From Dehalococcoidia bacterium (GTDB lineage: Bacteria > Chloroflexota > Dehalococcoidia > Dehalococcoidales > Fen-1064): a stretch of DNA of 5,947 bases. The notes beneath the pieces are model-generated. The model was not told where the DNA came from. It saw only the letters and a list, made by a program, of their open reading frames with translations, and ran no database searches. Position 1 is the first letter of the stretch; every line of letters starts with the position of its first letter. Positions 5,878 to 5,947 of this stretch are shown here, piece by piece. The position numbers and the translations under genes are program-made. Location: assembly GCA_003153955.1 (NCBI GenBank), contig PMCB01000074.1:9669-15615 (forward strand), written 5' to 3'.

Positions 5878-5903
5878 AAGTATATTCGTATGCGAATACT
5901 CTT
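5878..5903. promoter_or_regulatory. Operator-like inverted repeat filling the spacer and -10 of the promoter
   Basis: The arms AAGTATATTCG (5878-5888) and CGAATACTCTT (5893-5903) match as an inverted repeat at 9 of 11 positions, with the inner six (TATTCG/CGAATA) perfect, around TATG. The dyad covers the -10 and the whole spacer, the standard place for a dimeric repressor of MarR or TetR type. The regulator is not in the window. Bound protein would block RNA polymerase on the small gene and, by read-through, the exporter. Confidence 0.6.
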
Positions 5904-5908
5904 GTCAA
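5879..5908 (-). promoter_or_regulatory. Sigma-70-like promoter of the small membrane protein gene
   Basis: On the minus strand a perfect TTGACA (5903-5908) and TATACT (5879-5884) are 18 bases apart. Transcription would begin near 5872, giving a leader of about 65 bases. This is the closest match to consensus in the window. Confidence 0.78.
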
Positions 5909-5947
5909 GGCTGATATTTTAGTATGTTAATGTTCTAGGATATTGTC

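Noticed and set aside
5698..5922. 74-codon plus-strand frame across the right-edge region
   Set aside because: It is antisense to the small membrane protein gene and its promoter, has no ribosome binding site, and its composition simply mirrors AT-rich DNA.
5937..5947. AGGATATTGTC at the right edge repeating the same 11 bases at 2240-2250
   Set aside because: An 11-base match is expected by chance in a window of this size, and the contexts are unrelated.

Overview
The window reads as ordinary bacterial chromosome of about middling GC, with closely packed genes, Shine-Dalgarno sites of GGAG/AAGGA type and sigma-70-like promoters. RimO, the S12 methylthiotransferase, marks it as bacterial. The combination of a stand-alone J-domain protein, a DapA-family paralogue, an EthD-like barrel protein and a DrrAB-type exporter would suit an anaerobe such as a member of Chloroflexota/Dehalococcoidia. 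That placement is a low-confidence impression and not something the sequence proves.

Layout, left to right. Positions 3-461 (+) hold the C-terminal 152 codons of an unrecognised protein with a dimeric alpha/beta-barrel (EthD-like) look. After a 216-base gap, 678-1100 (+) encodes a 140-residue J-domain protein followed by a clear rho-independent terminator. A sigma-70-like promoter with an overlapping dyad then drives 1273-2235 (+), a DapA/N-acetylneuraminate-lyase superfamily enzyme that keeps the Schiff-base lysine but lacks the arginine of true dihydrodipicolinate synthase. It converges on rimO (2266-3627, -), which appears to have its own promoter. Upstream of rimO on the same strand lies a two-gene ABC-2 exporter of the DrrA/DrrB type (ATPase 4518-5537 with a TTG start; permease 3711-4502).

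The most interesting part is the right edge. On the minus strand, a consensus -35 (TTGACA) and a TATACT -10 have a 26-base inverted repeat lying between and into them. This promoter reads through a leader hairpin into a 30-codon gene (5715-5807) with an excellent ribosome binding site. The product is a single-span membrane microprotein with a basic tail. A very strong terminator hairpin follows, then the exporter genes. The arrangement suggests a repressor-controlled transcription unit in which the microprotein is made at a high level and the exporter either receives terminator read-through or has a weak promoter of its own. The regulator would be expected just beyond the right edge, but it is not in the window.

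No stretch over 300 bases is gene-free. I saw no tRNA, rRNA, CRISPR array, insertion sequence or replication origin.
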